NCBI GenBank assembly: GCA_018697195.1
Contig: CM031879.1
Span: 36,691,408 to 36,755,407 of the forward strand
Reading direction: 5' to 3'
Length of the DNA: 64,000 bases
Source of the DNA: Certhia americana
Taxonomy: Eukaryota > Chordata > Aves > Passeriformes > Certhiidae
Shown here: positions 1 through 13,822 of the stretch, piece after piece
Position numbering within the stretch: position 1 is the stretch's first letter
Layout of the letters: the number at the start of each line of letters is the position of its first letter
Made by a program: the position numbers and the translations under genes
The notes under the pieces: generated by a model
What the model was told of the DNA's origin: nothing
Seen by the model: the letters and a program-made list of their open reading frames with translations, nothing else
The model's database searches: none

Positions 1-1886
1 TCTCTAGTGCATAACCTGTATTTTTATTCAGTTATTTGCAATTAATACTATAGTAAAAATTTGTCTTTCATTTCCATTTTTTGTCTTTGGCAATGAAAGA
101 AGGAAGGAAGTAGTGAACCTCCTGAAAGGCTCAGTAATAATATGACACAGCTTGACACAGACAGCTTAGAGAAACAGGGGAAGATTGAGACAGTGTACCA
201 CAGAGCAGGTGTGACTCTGGGTGTTAATTTCTCTAAGGCACTTGCAGCTACCTCGGCTCAAATGCAAAATATTCACAGGGCCCTGAACAAAAACCCTCGC
301 TCTGAACCCCAGGAGAAGGTGGAGATTAGAGGTCCTTTTATTGAACCCTCTTTCTGAGTGTTTTTGAATTTCAAATGCCTCCGTTTGGGAAGACTTAACT
401 TGGCAGCAAGAGGCAAAGTTTTGGTTGAACCCATTCAAGAGATATTTGAGTACAGTAGTTCAGATTAGTTCCATCATGGTCTGTACCAGAACATCTTATA
501 CAGCTAATACAGAGTACCAAGCAGGATAAGGCCTGCTAAGGCTATTGACATGAGTTGACATTTGATATGAGTTACAAACAGTGGGAATGAAATTAGCTAT
601 GTTTTACACCAGCATCTGAATTATTCTAAACTCTTTAGAACAAGATTTCAAATCATTGTCCAGCTAACTTTGCACCTTTAAGTATTCAACTCCTCACTGA
701 TGTCTAGGACATAACCAAATGGACTGTTAGATAGAAGAGCTGATCCCCATGGTTCAAAAAAATTTAAAACATAATAACATCATAATACTAGATGCTTCTG
801 ACTAACATATTATAGAGCCCTCAGCTCCAAACAGTTCTGAATGTTGATTAACAGGTTTCTGCAGTAGACTCATATGCAAATGAATGATTTCTAGTATATC
901 ATAAATATTGACAGAATGATACAGGATGAAATATTAATTTCTTACTAAAATAGAAGGGATAGATTTTATAATTAGTTATAGTTTGAGTCCTGTATTATTT
1001 GAATCATGAAAGATGGTTTGCTGATTAGAGTTAGATGGTGGATGGAATCAGGATTTGCCTTTTTTAAAGGCCAGCATAAATGTTGGTGTACTGTAGTGTG
1101 ACAGTTTCGGATAACAATATTTGCATTTTAAAAAAAAATTTGTCTATCTTGGTAACTATGTATTTGGCTCCATTTTTTAACTGCATCCAAGTTGGTCATC
1201 TTCACAATTAATGCCTTCACAGCTTGATTGTGTTTGCTTTTTCACACCAATGTTGCCCTTATTGTAACCCTTATTGGCCAGCAGTCTCAAGCAGCCTTTA
1301 TTAAAGAAAATTGTTAATATTAAAATCTGCAAAGGCAGTAGTATACTGTGTTCCTTCAAATCCTGCCTTAAAACTCACGTCTGTTATGATGCCTGGCGAA
1401 GGAAGGCTAAAACAGCTGGTGTGCTCTGTTCAGTTCTTACCATACAAATTTCCTGTATGAAACAGCAGGAGTGAGGCATCAAACACCCCTCTGCAGCACG
1501 TTCCACTCTCCAAAAGGGGTGAGGGAGACTGACGCTGTCATTGGAGGCATATGTTCTTTCTCCCTTTACTCCTCAGTCTAATGGGGTAATTCAGCCAAGA
1601 TCTAATACACCATGAGAATTTGATTTTGGCTAGAGGATTTCCAGCCTCAGAAATGTGAAAGCCTGTCACCTTCCCAGAACTGAGACTTGCAGGTGCCCAG
1701 ATGAAATTAGGATGCCCAGCATTTCAGGAGAGATTTGTTCCCTGAACCTGTAGATTTCTCATCTTTACTGCTGTTGTAGTATCTAAGACTGGAAATTGTT
1801 TCTTAAGGGGAAGGCATGATGTGAATTTTCTCTGCTGGGTGCTTTCACAAAATTAGGGGGTTTTAAATGCTGGAGTAAGCCAAAAC

Positions 1887-1961
1887 TAAATCTGAAAATA
1901 GCACACTTCTATAGCACAAATGGATAAATAAATCTGAAAATAGCAAACTTCTATAGCACAA
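1887..1961. repeat. tandem duplication, 42-bp period
   Basis: A 33-base block at 1887-1919 recurs at 1929-1961 with one mismatch (gcacactt versus gcaaactt). The copies are separated by 9 bases, giving a 42-bp period. This is a direct observation. The near identity suggests a recent slippage or small segmental duplication. Confidence 0.9.
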
Positions 1962-4900
1962 TTAATAGATAGTTAATTTTAAATTGATGATAATGCAAGT
2001 ATTTGTTTTTCTTACAGAAGCGTGGAGTCCTGAATAAACAAAGAGAAGAGTTAAGCACACATTCTCTGTTGTGAACAGTAAGTGACCAACTTACATACTC
2101 TGAAGCTAAACATGACTTGTACTTCCTTCTTAAAACCTTTTGTTCTTTCATATTTGCAGTTGTTCTAACAAGTGCAAGAAATTAGTGCAGTGAACATCTC
2201 ACCTTGTATCCAACTTAGTTTCATTTCATGGGGTTTATAAACCCTATTATCATCTCAGGTAGGAGGCCCAGGTAATCCACACACAAATTGTCTTCATTGC
2301 TGCCAATACTGAGAATATTACATTTTTCTTCTCAGTAAAAATACATTGCAATAGAAATTGACAGTACTGAGCTAAAAACAATATTACACCAACATTTGCT
2401 CACACATGAAATTTTGCAGAAAAACAGATTCATCACTGTAGTCATATCCTGCTGGATCAGTGTAGGAGCAAAAGACTTTTATGAGTTTGTGTTAACCACA
2501 TAACTACTGACTAATTGTTCTGAACTGCCCTGGTCATAGCTGTGCTGTTCAGCTCACAGTTCAGCCAATTGCAGTGCATGGCTGCACTGGCCTTTGACAG
2601 CTGCAGCATTGTAAAACATCAAGAAATTAAGATCACTTGCTGAGACAAGAAAATGAGCCACGTTTGTGTCGTGGGTGATATTATTGACATTGTCCCTAGA
2701 TAAAAGGCATAGTCTGCTGGTGAAGTACCAGTCATGACAAAGTAGAGCACAGACACAGCTTTCACTGCCTGTCCGAAGTGCCCTGGTACTGTAGCTGATT
2801 ATAGGGGTGTACCACATTACTAGGTGTTTAACAGGTGGTGATATCTTCTGAGAACCAGAGCAGGTGGACTTGAATTAACTCATTTCTATTAACAGTTCCA
2901 ACAAAACAGTTCCTCTGTGCTAGGTGCAGTAGAACCTGCCTTTTTTGTGGTAGATAATTGTGGATGGTAAGTAATATGCAGAGAATATATGTTCTTTAGC
3001 ACCATTCTGCTATTAAAGTATACATTTGGCAGTACAAGTTAAGGAATTTTTACTGTTGTATATAAAATCCTTATTCATTTAGACAAACTGGTGTATGGAA
3101 CAGGCTAATTTTGAATAGAAATAAATCCTGAATATTTCTTGAGAAGTAATAAAAATAATACTCTTTGTTGGAAAAGAATGTATGTAAATCTCATTAGCAA
3201 AATATATGCATTATATATCTGGGCAGACAAGTTTGATGATGGGCTTTAAGAAAGGAAATGTGTGACATTTGTCAAATCCAAGGACAATAGAATGCTTGTT
3301 TGTGAACCTGTGTGGTTATTTGTACACAGTACTAAACTATGTTACCAGTGGGCATCTTCTAGATATATAGTGAATGATACCTATGTACCAGGGAATTCTA
3401 GAAAACTTCTCAAAACTTATATTTATCTATTTCTTTAATTTTTAAAAATTTTTTCTTCTATTAGTTGTACTTGCCTTTCATTTTCTTTTCTTTCCCCTGT
3501 GATTCCTGAGGTTTATATTCCTTACATGCTATCACACCTCTTTCTACCCTTTATCTTTCCATTTTTTGCAACGTAGTCAATCTGCTCAAACTTCGTATTT
3601 TCTGCTTGCATCTCCCACACAGGGCCATCTCCTCTTACTCTTGGCAGAGCTGCATTGCAGCTTCTTCACATACAAATTCTCTCCTGGTGGCGGAATAGGT
3701 TGACAGGACCTTTTCATATTGTCTATCAGTTAATTTTATCAGTCGTGGTTTTATGATTATAAACTACAGATGATCTAACATATAATGAATATATAATTAC
3801 AAAAATGAAACTGCAGTGGTTATTTAACATTTGTGATGTGAAATTTATGTAACACTCTCTTTGGAATATACATGGGAAATTGGAATAATAAAACAGAAAT
3901 AAAATTACTCTTACCTCTCATCCATCATCAGTGAGAAGCAATGTTGCCAGCTTGATCAGGCTGTACATTCTCCCATGGAGGGAAGTTCATATACAGTACC
4001 TTTGGGCATTCTAACAACACCTTTGAGAACTGTATGTTCATACACTAGGTAACCAGTCAATCTTCTCATACTGGGATTGATAAATTGGAATCATGGAGTT
4101 GTTTTGGAACACCTTTTTTCTTTCATCTTGAATTAAAATCTAAAATTTAAAATATCTGGTGCTTAAGACAAAAAAAGGATTGTTTCCCCACATATAGAGA
4201 AAATAAAATTAAAAATAATATTACTTTTTTTTTAAAAAAGGATAAAAGTCATAATGTATAGTATGTTTTGTGGGTTTTACATGTTCCTAACTTTATTTTA
4301 AGTGCAAGGGCCTTTGATATTGCAAAAGATTGTAGATGCCATTTGTTGAGCAGGGAAAAAAACCTTGCAACATGTTCAAAAAAAAGATGTTCATTGTCAT
4401 CACATAGCAGTGATCAGATTTCATCTGCCACAAACTTTGGTTTATCAAAGAAGTGGCAAATAATTGGTGGCTGGTTGATAACAGGTTTTTTGTTACTCTC
4501 CTTTGATAAAGGCAAGTTCAGGTAATGTGATGTAAATTAGGAGGCTGCACAAGCACAGTGCTAGTACAGGAGAGGGATGGCCAGAATCCAGACTCTGCTG
4601 TGAGCAGATGAGAGGAGGCTTGGCTTGCTGGAAATGATTGTATGGGCAGTTTGACTCCTTTATGTCTAGGAGATCTAAGTTCATTTTAGACTTGCCACTA
4701 GCTCATGAGCATGCAACATTATCCTTGTTTGCCCCAGTGTCTGTTTCAAAAGCTACTGTGTTTTATGTTTTACCATTTACCATATTATTGGTATGTAATG
4801 TACCAGAGATGAAATAGCTAAATGAAGGGTATTTTTGGTTTTGGAAGGGTCCATTTTCTAAAAGTTGAATTTATGAGTATTCAAAAAGAAATGAGCCTGT

Positions 4901-6559
4901 GGTTCCTGAATATTCTGTACTAATCGCAATAACCTTCCCTAACATTTTCATTTCAATATTTCATGCAGTATAGTAATTTAGAAGCAGCATGGAAGTGCCC
5001 TCATTCCTTGTTTTTTGCCATTATGTCACAGGTTTTGTCATTGCAAATTAAAATTCATGTCCCTATACTGCAGGCTTGGATAAAATTCTTTGTCATATAT
5101 CCACTACCTTAAGTCTTTAGTGAGGTCTTCCCCTAAATTAGTTTCACTCTTTTTTTTCCCCTCACATAGTGTAAGTATGAACTTCTGGTAGATTATATAC
5201 CATCATTTGCATAATGTAAGGGTTGTTTATATTGCCTCTCTTGGTTATCATGTCAAGACTATTCAGAGGAGTCAATTCTCTATGGCTTATATTCTGACAA
5301 AATTCTGTGCCACAAAACTTTATTTTCCTTTTCTTTTTATCATTCCTGCATTATAGACACTACTTTGTCAATAGACACTAAACACTACTTTTTTAATGTG
5401 ACATCTCTGACTTGGATTTAGATTCTGTACTGCTTTGAGATATGCTAGTTATGAAGCCTAATTTTGCAAAATGGCTCTGTAATTGTAGTTCCCCAGGACT
5501 TCAGTTTAGTTGTCATCTATCATTTTAGCACTGTGATTGATTACTCTCTACTATTTAATTTATCTGCTGTGGCTTCTAAGCTTTTTCTTTAATTAGTAAA
5601 CACATACTTTTCTAGACACCTTTTCAAATGATGTGTTTTCAAAGTGCCCCAGAAGTCATGTAATCATATTTTTCTCAGCTAGGAATTTAACCATTTGAGG
5701 CATTTCATGGTTTCAATAAATATTGTCTGACATTTTGTCTATTACTTGGAAATTTTGAAATGGAAATCTGTGTTATGTTTTCCATTTTTCAATGTTATTG
5801 TATATATATTTTTTCTGAAATACTAGTGTATTTACCAGCTGCTTTTTCACCCACCAAAAACATTAAAAGAAATCAACATCTTTCTGAAGAAAAAGGCCTG
5901 GGATGTTGCTGTGGTGTAGATTTTAACCACCTTTGCACATTAGGTTTCAAAAGCAAAATATTCATTAGTATAATTTGCTTGTTGGAATTTCACAAGCCAT
6001 CTTCAGTCAGTATGGTTAACATGCTTATTCTCCTCTGTTGTATACAGTGTTCCTGTACTTTGCTATTTTTAAACATCACATTGAATATCAACTTGGCTAT
6101 GATTTTAAATCAGACTTTTTCAGAGAAACATCATTTCCATTTAAAAAAGAGTTGCTTTTTGGCAGTAAGTCATACAATGTGTAAACATTGCAGCAGTTCT
6201 GCACAATTACTGAGGCAACTTTCAAGAAGCTACTATAATGAATTGCTTCTATGAGCCCCATATCAAAGAAATTTTAATGTCACATATTCTTTGCTTACTG
6301 TAGTTTTTATTATGGCTCTGTGTATTTTTGAATGGGGATGCTGATAATTTGTATAGTTTTGTGCTTTGGTTTTTTTTTTTGCTTTTAGTTACTGTCTAAT
6401 ATTTGTGATTAAAATCTCTCAATAAGAATTATACCATCATCATAATGCAGCTTTGCTGACATTGGTAACTACTTTTGTAGTCCTGTCTCCAAATACAATC
6501 AAACAAAATTAGTAGACATCTGCAGCACTGCCTGCTTTTTGGGGGTAAATTGGTGTTCC

Positions 6560-6577
6560 TTTTTTTTTTTTTTTTTT
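6560..6577. repeat. poly(T) run of 18
   Basis: Eighteen consecutive T residues followed by AAA. It could be the tail of a minus-strand retroposed sequence, but no recognisable body lies beside it, so simple slippage is the safer reading. Confidence 0.85.
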
Positions 6578-6920
6578 AAAGAGCATGGTTTAATCAGTAT
6601 TTCCCTTTTGTTTCTAATTCTTAATCTCATTGTGCAATCCAGTTTTAAAGACTACCAGGTTAACTTTGGATATGTACTTTAGCAATTTGTGGTAGGTCAC
6701 TTCCAGCCCAAATTTCCTTCGAGTCTTAGAGATAGCCTGTTCTGTCTCTGATCTTGTTGTGACATATGCTTTGATTAGGAAATAAGAGGATCGATAATAG
6801 AAATAAGAGTTGATATAATAGAGTTAGATAATAAGAGTTGATTTCTTGTCAGCTCTGCTGGTTTGCATTTATGGTATATGAAGCTTAACTCAAGAAATAG
6901 CTAATATGGTACAAGTGATT

Positions 6921-6967
6921 ATGAAACATACAGGTTTCATAACACATGTATGTTTTCAAAACATACA
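6921..6967. repeat. two adjacent inverted repeats
   Basis: The first has 7-base arms, ATGAAAC (6921-6927) and GTTTCAT (6934-6940), around a 6-base loop. The second has perfect 10-base arms, TGTATGTTTT (6947-6956) and AAAACATACA (6958-6967), around a single C. The two are 6 bases apart. Both are read directly. They could form small hairpins, but no function is implied. Confidence 0.85.
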
Positions 6968-9255
6968 ACTCCCCTGAATGGAGCTGGTGATCACTATGGG
7001 ACATTATTTGGCAGTTTTCGATCCTCTCCAAGTATGACTTTTCTCTTCAATGATGATTTCTATTTTCTTCTTTAAAGGTTCATACTGTAAATCTTACTTG
7101 AAGACATATAGCCTTCATAAGCATCTAATTTTGACAGCTTTCCTTATGTAAATGAAACTCATTTACATTTCAAGAGTTTATTCAGAAATTATAAAAGAAG
7201 CATCTTAGATCTGTTTACAATTATATCTATAAGTTCCAACTATATTGACAACTTTTATCTGTGAAAATGGGAAGGAAATAGGAAATTCAGTTACTTTTCC
7301 ATGTAAATGAAAATGTTTTGCAAAACCATTAGCGTATAAAAATATTTTTACTGATATCTGTCTTCTGTGTTTGTATTAATATCTGAAGTACACGAAATGG
7401 GCACAGTAGAATTTTTCTTTCAGTAAACAGCTTTGAAAACACAAAATTGAAAATGTAATATATCTGGAAAGGTATGATTCCTTGGATCAGGATTTTTGGG
7501 TGGACGGATACCCATTAGAACAGCTAGAAATTAGGAGTGATTAGGAGTGCTCTGGAACACATCAAATGTATCAGCAGTGTGTGTGCAGTGTGGTGATGCT
7601 ATATCTTCAGTTTTGCTCTGAAGCTAAAGAAGCAAAGACATAGTTTTGCTGTGAGAGGAGCCTCTGCAAGACAGCTCTCAGAGCAATATTGATTGATGTC
7701 TTTCATAGTGGGGACTCTTGCAGCTGTGCTGATAAATGGAACAGTACTTAGAGCTGAGGGCACAAGTTTTTGAACATGCTGTTCTTAATAAAGCACATAA
7801 TGTTAGGCCATCTTACCATTCTCACAAATTACAAAGCTTTAGTTCAGTTATTAAAAATACTGAGATTCTGTTTTTCCATGAGCCATGTACTTGGGAGTTT
7901 TTCTTGTTACTGCTCAATTTCTAGGACTACTTTAGTCCTTCCAAAATCTCAAGGTTTAGAAGTGGGTTTTTTTTATTGAAAGGTGAGAGTTTCATTCAGT
8001 TGCATGCATCCAGGGGCTGAAGCTTCGAAAGATAACTCCCAAACATTTATTGCAAAGTCTGGTGATACTGTGTAAAATGCATGATAGCCTGGAGGTCTCT
8101 GCTAGTACTGAACAGAGGTACACTTTCATCTTTCACATAATAGGTCTCCCAATACCTTTTCATTTCTAACAGAAATAGTGCCCAGGCTGCTCTTATACCA
8201 TAAGCCTTATTTCACTCATCCTTATAAGTTGTGATGCCAAGTAAGAACATTGGTTTTAGGAAGAAGGATGAGAAAAATGGAATAAGATGTCATTTGGACC
8301 ATGCAACCTTAACTATTTTTGGTGGTGTTTGCCCTTAGAATCAGGTCTTAGTGGTTGAATCCTTAGTTTAACTGAAATTATTAACATGGGCAGGATTTAT
8401 TTAAAGATCTAATTTTACTTTAGGGATAATAATATTAAAGACTTCAAAGTGCATTAAGCAATTGGTTAATAAACCACTAGCTATTAAACTGTTAATTGTT
8501 TTTCCTGTAGATAACAGGGATTCCACTTGGACAGTTACAGTCTGTTGGTTGAATATGCCCAATAGATAGGTAGGTTTTTAAATGGCCATTACATCTAAAC
8601 TTTATAATTTTTTCGTAGACATTTCTTAAGGAGATTAGAATCAATATTTTGATACTGAAATTTTCAAGATTTGTTAGTGGACGTAAATGATTTGCTTAAA
8701 ACCTCTAGAGTAGCTTTCCTTTTCAAAACTGGTATGGTGGCACACAGCAACTTTCCAGGGGCTTTGGAATTCATTCCAGTGATGAAATTGTAGCATTGTT
8801 AGTGGTGTAATAAGCTCATAGCATCTCAGTATTGCAAAGACCTGCAGAACTAGGTGCTGCTGTTACTTATCTTACTCTTTCAGACTCTGAGATTGTTCTG
8901 AATATTGATTTATCCAGCAGTTCAAGCATCTTAGAAGGTGTCACTGTGTTTGAGAAATGTGTTCATTAGTACCTAATTATTTTTGATGCATGTTAAAAGA
9001 AATTGAGATTATATCTGCTGTTAAGTAACTGCCTTAAAAATAACATTGTCTTACTCAGTGGTTCCTAATCTTGAAAATAGCTGTGTAAGACTGTGAATAA
9101 GTCCTACAAATATCAAACAGTTTTTCTTGCTTCCCTTTATACCAATAAAAGCTCTCCCTGCCTCCCTTATTCATTCTCCTGGGAAAAAACCAGCAGCCTT
9201 TACGAGCCTGAGTAATGAGGTGGGGCTAGGTAAAGGAAAGCTCTGGTGTAATTGT

Positions 9256-9288
9256 ACTTACTGCTATAATCTTACACTTACTGCTATA
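9256..9288. repeat. 13-bp direct repeat, period 20
   Basis: The 13-mer ACTTACTGCTATA occurs at 9256-9268 and again at 9276-9288 with no mismatch. It looks like a local slippage duplication. Confidence 0.85.
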
Positions 9289-9405
9289 GCATATAGCCTT
9301 ATATTGCTTGTTTATGATTCTCCTTTCTCCTTTCATCCTTTGTTCATATTCCCCTTTTTCTCCCTTTACTCTTTTCTTATTGGCAACCCTGCCTAAGTCA
9401 TATTA

Positions 9406-9627
9406 TCATAGAATGGTTTGTATTGGAACTGACCTTGAAATCATCTAGTTTCAACCTCCCTGTCATGGACAGAGACACCTTCCCCTAGATCAGGTTGCTC
9501 TAAAGCCCCATCTAACCTGACCTTGAACACTTGCAGGGATGGGGCATCCACAGCCTCTCTGGGCAATTTGTTCCAGTGTCTCACCACCCTCACAATGAAG
9601 AATCTTTGTGGCCCTCCCCTGGAGTCA
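9406..9627 (-). mobile_element. CR1 LINE, 3' end with internal deletion
   Basis: Read on the minus strand, this is the 3' part of a CR1 non-LTR retrotransposon. The plus strand begins TCATAGAATGG at 9406, the complement of the CR1 terminal motif. It continues through the conserved blocks around CCTTGAACACTTGCAGGGAT (9520-9539) and the segment ending near CACAATGAAG. On the minus strand this encodes a decayed ORF2 C-terminus with the recognisable string VRVVRHWN followed by LPRE. Beyond about 9601 the sequence switches to GTGGCCCTCCCCTGGAGTC, which corresponds to an earlier part of ORF2 (the QRRATK region in CR1), so a few hundred bases of the element are missing. Frames are broken and it cannot be active. 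CR1 copies are normally 5'-truncated, which fits. Confidence 0.9.
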
Positions 9628-12600
9628 CTTATTAAATCTTAGTTTCCCTTTTAGAGCTACTTTGATGATACACTTCTGAAAAAGATCCCTCATTACTCAG
9701 TGTCACCTTATTTGTTTTCTTACAGTACCCATAGCTCTTGATCTTCTTCATAACAGGGATTTCAAAAAGATAACAATAGGGAGCTGGAGTACTGTAACTA
9801 GGTTTTGACTGAGTTAGCAAAGAGGGGCTCAAGCTGGGATGGTGCTCTTTTATGTGATCAGAAATGTGTCAAGATATAGAGAATGGGGTTTGTACGTTCC
9901 TTCCTCCCCATGCCCAGATATCTTAATGTTGCATAGTAGAACAGTGAATGAACCTGAGGTTTGTACCTTTTCCCTCTGTAAACATTTGTTTCTTTAAAAT
10001 AAGCTCAGAGCAATTTGGGCATCTCTTTATCCCATTCAGCAAAATGTTTTTGTAGCTTTGTTCCTAGTTCTTCCTCCTTTTTCTCCCTGCTGTGGGTAGA
10101 ATAATGCTACATTGCTTCAGATAGAACACAGTAAATTTGCTTATAAATGATATATGAATGCATTAATTCTATTCCTTGTTAAACCCTTAGCTTTAGAATA
10201 TACTACTTTCTCCAAATTATCTGCCTATGGCACGCAATGTCTGATTTGTTTGAAGAGCTTCTGATTTCTGTTGATTAGATATTTCACTCAGAGCACCAAA
10301 GAAACCCATGTTTGTGTGACTTTTCTTCTTGGATGCACATATGCATGCTCTCTTGCATTTGCTCTGTCTCTTGCTTTTTTCCTCTGCTTTGCTGGAACAT
10401 TATGTCCTCAGTTGTCAAATTGCTTTCTCTCAGATAAAATCCCAACGCTAAATTGAAAGAAATCAACCCAGGAACTCTGGCAGATGATTAATTTCTAGAG
10501 TGAAACTGAATTTTGCGACTTTCAAATGAAAAAATGTATATTATTAAAAAAAAGTACGGTATTAGGCTTGCAATAAGGAATCTCTAATACTTGGTTTATA
10601 AAAAAGGAGATGAGGTTATGGAACCTTGAGGGGTTATCTGAATCATCAACTTGTTTCTAGAGAGAAAATAAAACTGTTTTAGTAATCCTAATTGTCCTTT
10701 TATTTGTTGCAATATATCATATCAGGTTTACAGCATCTCTTCAGCAATAGCTTCCCAGAAACAGCATCGCTAAAGTGCAACTAACAGCCAGCTGAATGCT
10801 ACAGATACAACCTGAAAATAAATATGGATAACTAAGTAAGGTATTGTTTTTCAGAAACAGCACATCCACTTCTGTGTAGCATTAAGAGAAGAGTTTAAAA
10901 TTGTGTACAGGGTTCAGTAAACTGTTGAACAATCTATTTACTAATAAACTGGTTTTTTGAGTTAATCCATTGGTAAGTAAAGAGAAAGAGGCAGAATATG
11001 CATTATAGACTATTATGAATTGCATGGAAGAAGGGAAGCAGTTAACACTAGAACTGTATGCACCTGTGAATCATTGCTGCTTAAAAACCTCATGGCTGTG
11101 AAAATGCATTGAGGTCTTCTCTCAGGATTCTCTAAGAAGTTGATTGGGATATGAGTAAAGGCATTTCCATGACCCTTGACACCACTGTGGTGCCACACTT
11201 AATGTGTGGCTTTCAGGAGGTGAATCATTTTCTGCCATACATGACTGTTTAGCTTTGTTATTGCTAGATGTTTATTCTGCTTACCAAAACATTGCTTCAT
11301 TAGTTTTATAGCTTACAAGTACAATTTGTGTGGTGTCACAACTTCTTTAGCCAGAAGTTATGACAGGGTAGTTGGACAATTCGGGTAACATCTTGGAACT
11401 CATCAATTTATAACGACTGGAGCTGTGTCAGTTGATTTAATACTATGGTGCAACCTGCCTTATGAAAGTTATCTCAATCTGGGGATTTAGAAATGCATTT
11501 CAGGATATAATGTTTATATGTAAGTATGCTTAAAGAAATTGAAGCATAGTTAGTACTTCTCATGGGAACAAGCATGAGAAGGAGAGCCCTGGTTTTCAGT
11601 AACGATTTGTCACAATCAAACAGTCAACTGATCCAAGAGAAAAACACCAGAATTAGACAACAGGAGCAGTCGGAATGTTTCTAAATAGAAACATTCATCA
11701 GCTGTCACACTGCTGACTTTTCAAGTTCAGTTATGATGTTTGGACTTGGTGTGGTGCCAGTAAAAAGGATTTGCTCATTTATTTTCAAGTGATCAGAATA
11801 TTTTTTTTTTTTTAGGCCGCATGTAGAAGTAGTTAGAAAATACAGTAGGCTGACTGGATAAGAAAGAATGAATTAGGTACTTGAAGTGATAATACAAAAG
11901 AGGAAGGATGAAAATTCACAGTTATTTCGATTTAAAAGAAATCTCCATAGGAACTGCATTCACTTAAGATACTTAATATATGTATTATATATACCTCTAA
12001 CTTCTCTGATTGAGTGAAACTTACTTGGTCACCTAGAATTTAATGTGACTTGTACCATTGATTTATCTCTGAAACAGCAAGAGGCTCAAAGAAATAAGGA
12101 TGAGCATGTTGGTGTTCTTTGGTAAGTTAAGATGTAATAGTAAATGTAGGAAAAGAATATGGCCAAGAATTACATTAAGGCTGAATATTTATTTATTTAC
12201 ATTTGAAAGGTGTAAAAATAACGTAATGAAAAAGTTATTTGCTACTGGTGTGTTAGCTATATTGGTAAAGCAGAGAAATGACAACTGAGAGCTAGAAGAA
12301 TGAAGGTACAGTTTTTGTCAAAATATTAGTGAGCTCTCTAGATACCCTTTTGAAAAATTGCCACTAGTTAGTTTTCTTGTCGCTGCCTTGACCTTAGTAT
12401 ATTTTCTGTTGAGCTTCTGTCATTTTCATCCAAAATATGACTAGCCATTCAGAAAGCTTTACATTTTTCTTCTAGACTTTGCCTGGTGAAAAAAAAGTGG
12501 AAATATTTGGCAGTGACAAATGTCTGATCTGTAGGCAGCAGTGACTATAGTTTGAAATGGTGTTGAATGCTGCCCCAGGTGTTTTCACAGTTAGGCGTCT

Positions 12601-13806
12601 GTGGTTCATACTGATGTTTGCTCACAGACTAAACGATGTCAAGTGTCTTTTGGATGTATAGATTTTGTACTCAGCTAGCAAACAACCCTAATTCAGTTGG
12701 GTTTTAGGGAAAATAATAATGGTACATGTGCATCTCTCAATTTAAGTACCTTTCTGGAGAGCACAGTGGATCTTGTCTATGTAAGAGAGTGTATGTATTT
12801 CTGTGAGTTAGGACTTGACTTTCTATATGTTTTAAAGAAATATCTTTTCCTTGGTGAGCACAATCTTTTATCCCTCTTAAGGCTTTTTGATAAGAGCTTA
12901 TCCATGACTTGGTTGCCTTGTCATTTTCTGATGCTGTTGGGGGAGTGATGCTTCTCTGCTGCCTGAAATTTACAGACATTCATTTTCTTTTCCCCTGGAA
13001 CAATGGGTTACAATACAAGACTTTGCTCAAGAAATCTGAAGTTGCTTTGGTTTTGGTTGGACTTTCATGTATCAATACTGCTAATTTTATCATCTTATAA
13101 TAGGATCACAGATAAAATACTGTACGGTTCTTATGCAGTTCACGAGAGATTACATATTTGCTGTAAAGTTAACATGTCCCCTGCTCTGATTCACTCACTT
13201 TCCATGGTCATGTATCCCTAGTGCCTTATTAAGTCATATAAATAAGGTAGTCTTCATATTAGCAGTTCGAAAAGTTAATAATTTACAATCACCAACAGAA
13301 GTGGCAAATACTTTGAGTGGTGTTCAGCTATCTTGTCATGTGTGGAGAAGTATTTGGCAGATGCTATGCTGCTAAAACAGTGGGATCTGTGGGAACGGAG
13401 TGATCCTATGTAGGATATACATATAAACTGCTGGCATAGTTTACAATGCACTGGAAAAAATTCTGTCTGGTGAGGAAAAGTTTTGTGGGAAACATTAAAA
13501 CTCTATTCACTTTGCACAAAACTCATTTAATTTTCAATGTGGAATTTTTTTTCTCCTTCAGTAGTAGTTAATTGTTGGTGCAGGGTAGGATATGATTTCT
13601 AACTAGGTAAACCTTGGTAATAAAGATGAGTCAGTTCTAAAGGATCTTTCTTCTGTTACGGTATGTGGGGTTTTTCCTCTGTGGTTGTTTTGGCACTTTT
13701 TTTCCCCCTTTTTGCTATTTCTTCATGTTGTGCATCTTACTATTAATGTCTTTACATTTAGTGTTTATTGTGTTTGGATATGCAGGTGACTACCAAGTAT
13801 ATGTTG

Positions 13807-13822
13807 GTAAGTAAGTAAGTAA
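13807..13822. repeat. (GTAA)4 microsatellite
   Basis: Four perfect GTAA units. Tetranucleotide repeats of this length can be polymorphic. Confidence 0.9.

Larger units (their letters stand above)
1..9405. other. unique AT-rich non-coding DNA, no gene seen
   Basis: No exon, RNA gene or interspersed repeat is recognised here. Open frames are short and overlap on both strands, as expected by chance. The longest, 164 codons at 5760-6254 on the plus strand, is rich in Cys, Phe, Ile and Leu from T-rich DNA and shows no domain. The stretch contains two local duplications (near 1.9 and 9.26 kb), an 18-base T run at 6560-6577, and a cluster of inverted repeats near 6.92-6.97 kb. The rest is featureless to the eye. 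Confidence 0.6.

Noticed and set aside
142..357. 71-codon plus-strand frame with fairly balanced composition
   Set aside because: Looks protein-like at first sight, but has no known domain and no splice evidence, and an antisense frame overlaps it.
3676..3691. Second TGGTGGCGG-type CTCF-like site
   Set aside because: The match to the CTCF core is poorer than at 47661 and there is no supporting context.
5760..6254. 164-codon plus-strand open frame
   Set aside because: Composition follows the T-rich DNA (Phe, Leu, Ile, Cys). There is no domain, no supporting splice or promoter context, and such a length is possible by chance in 64 kb.
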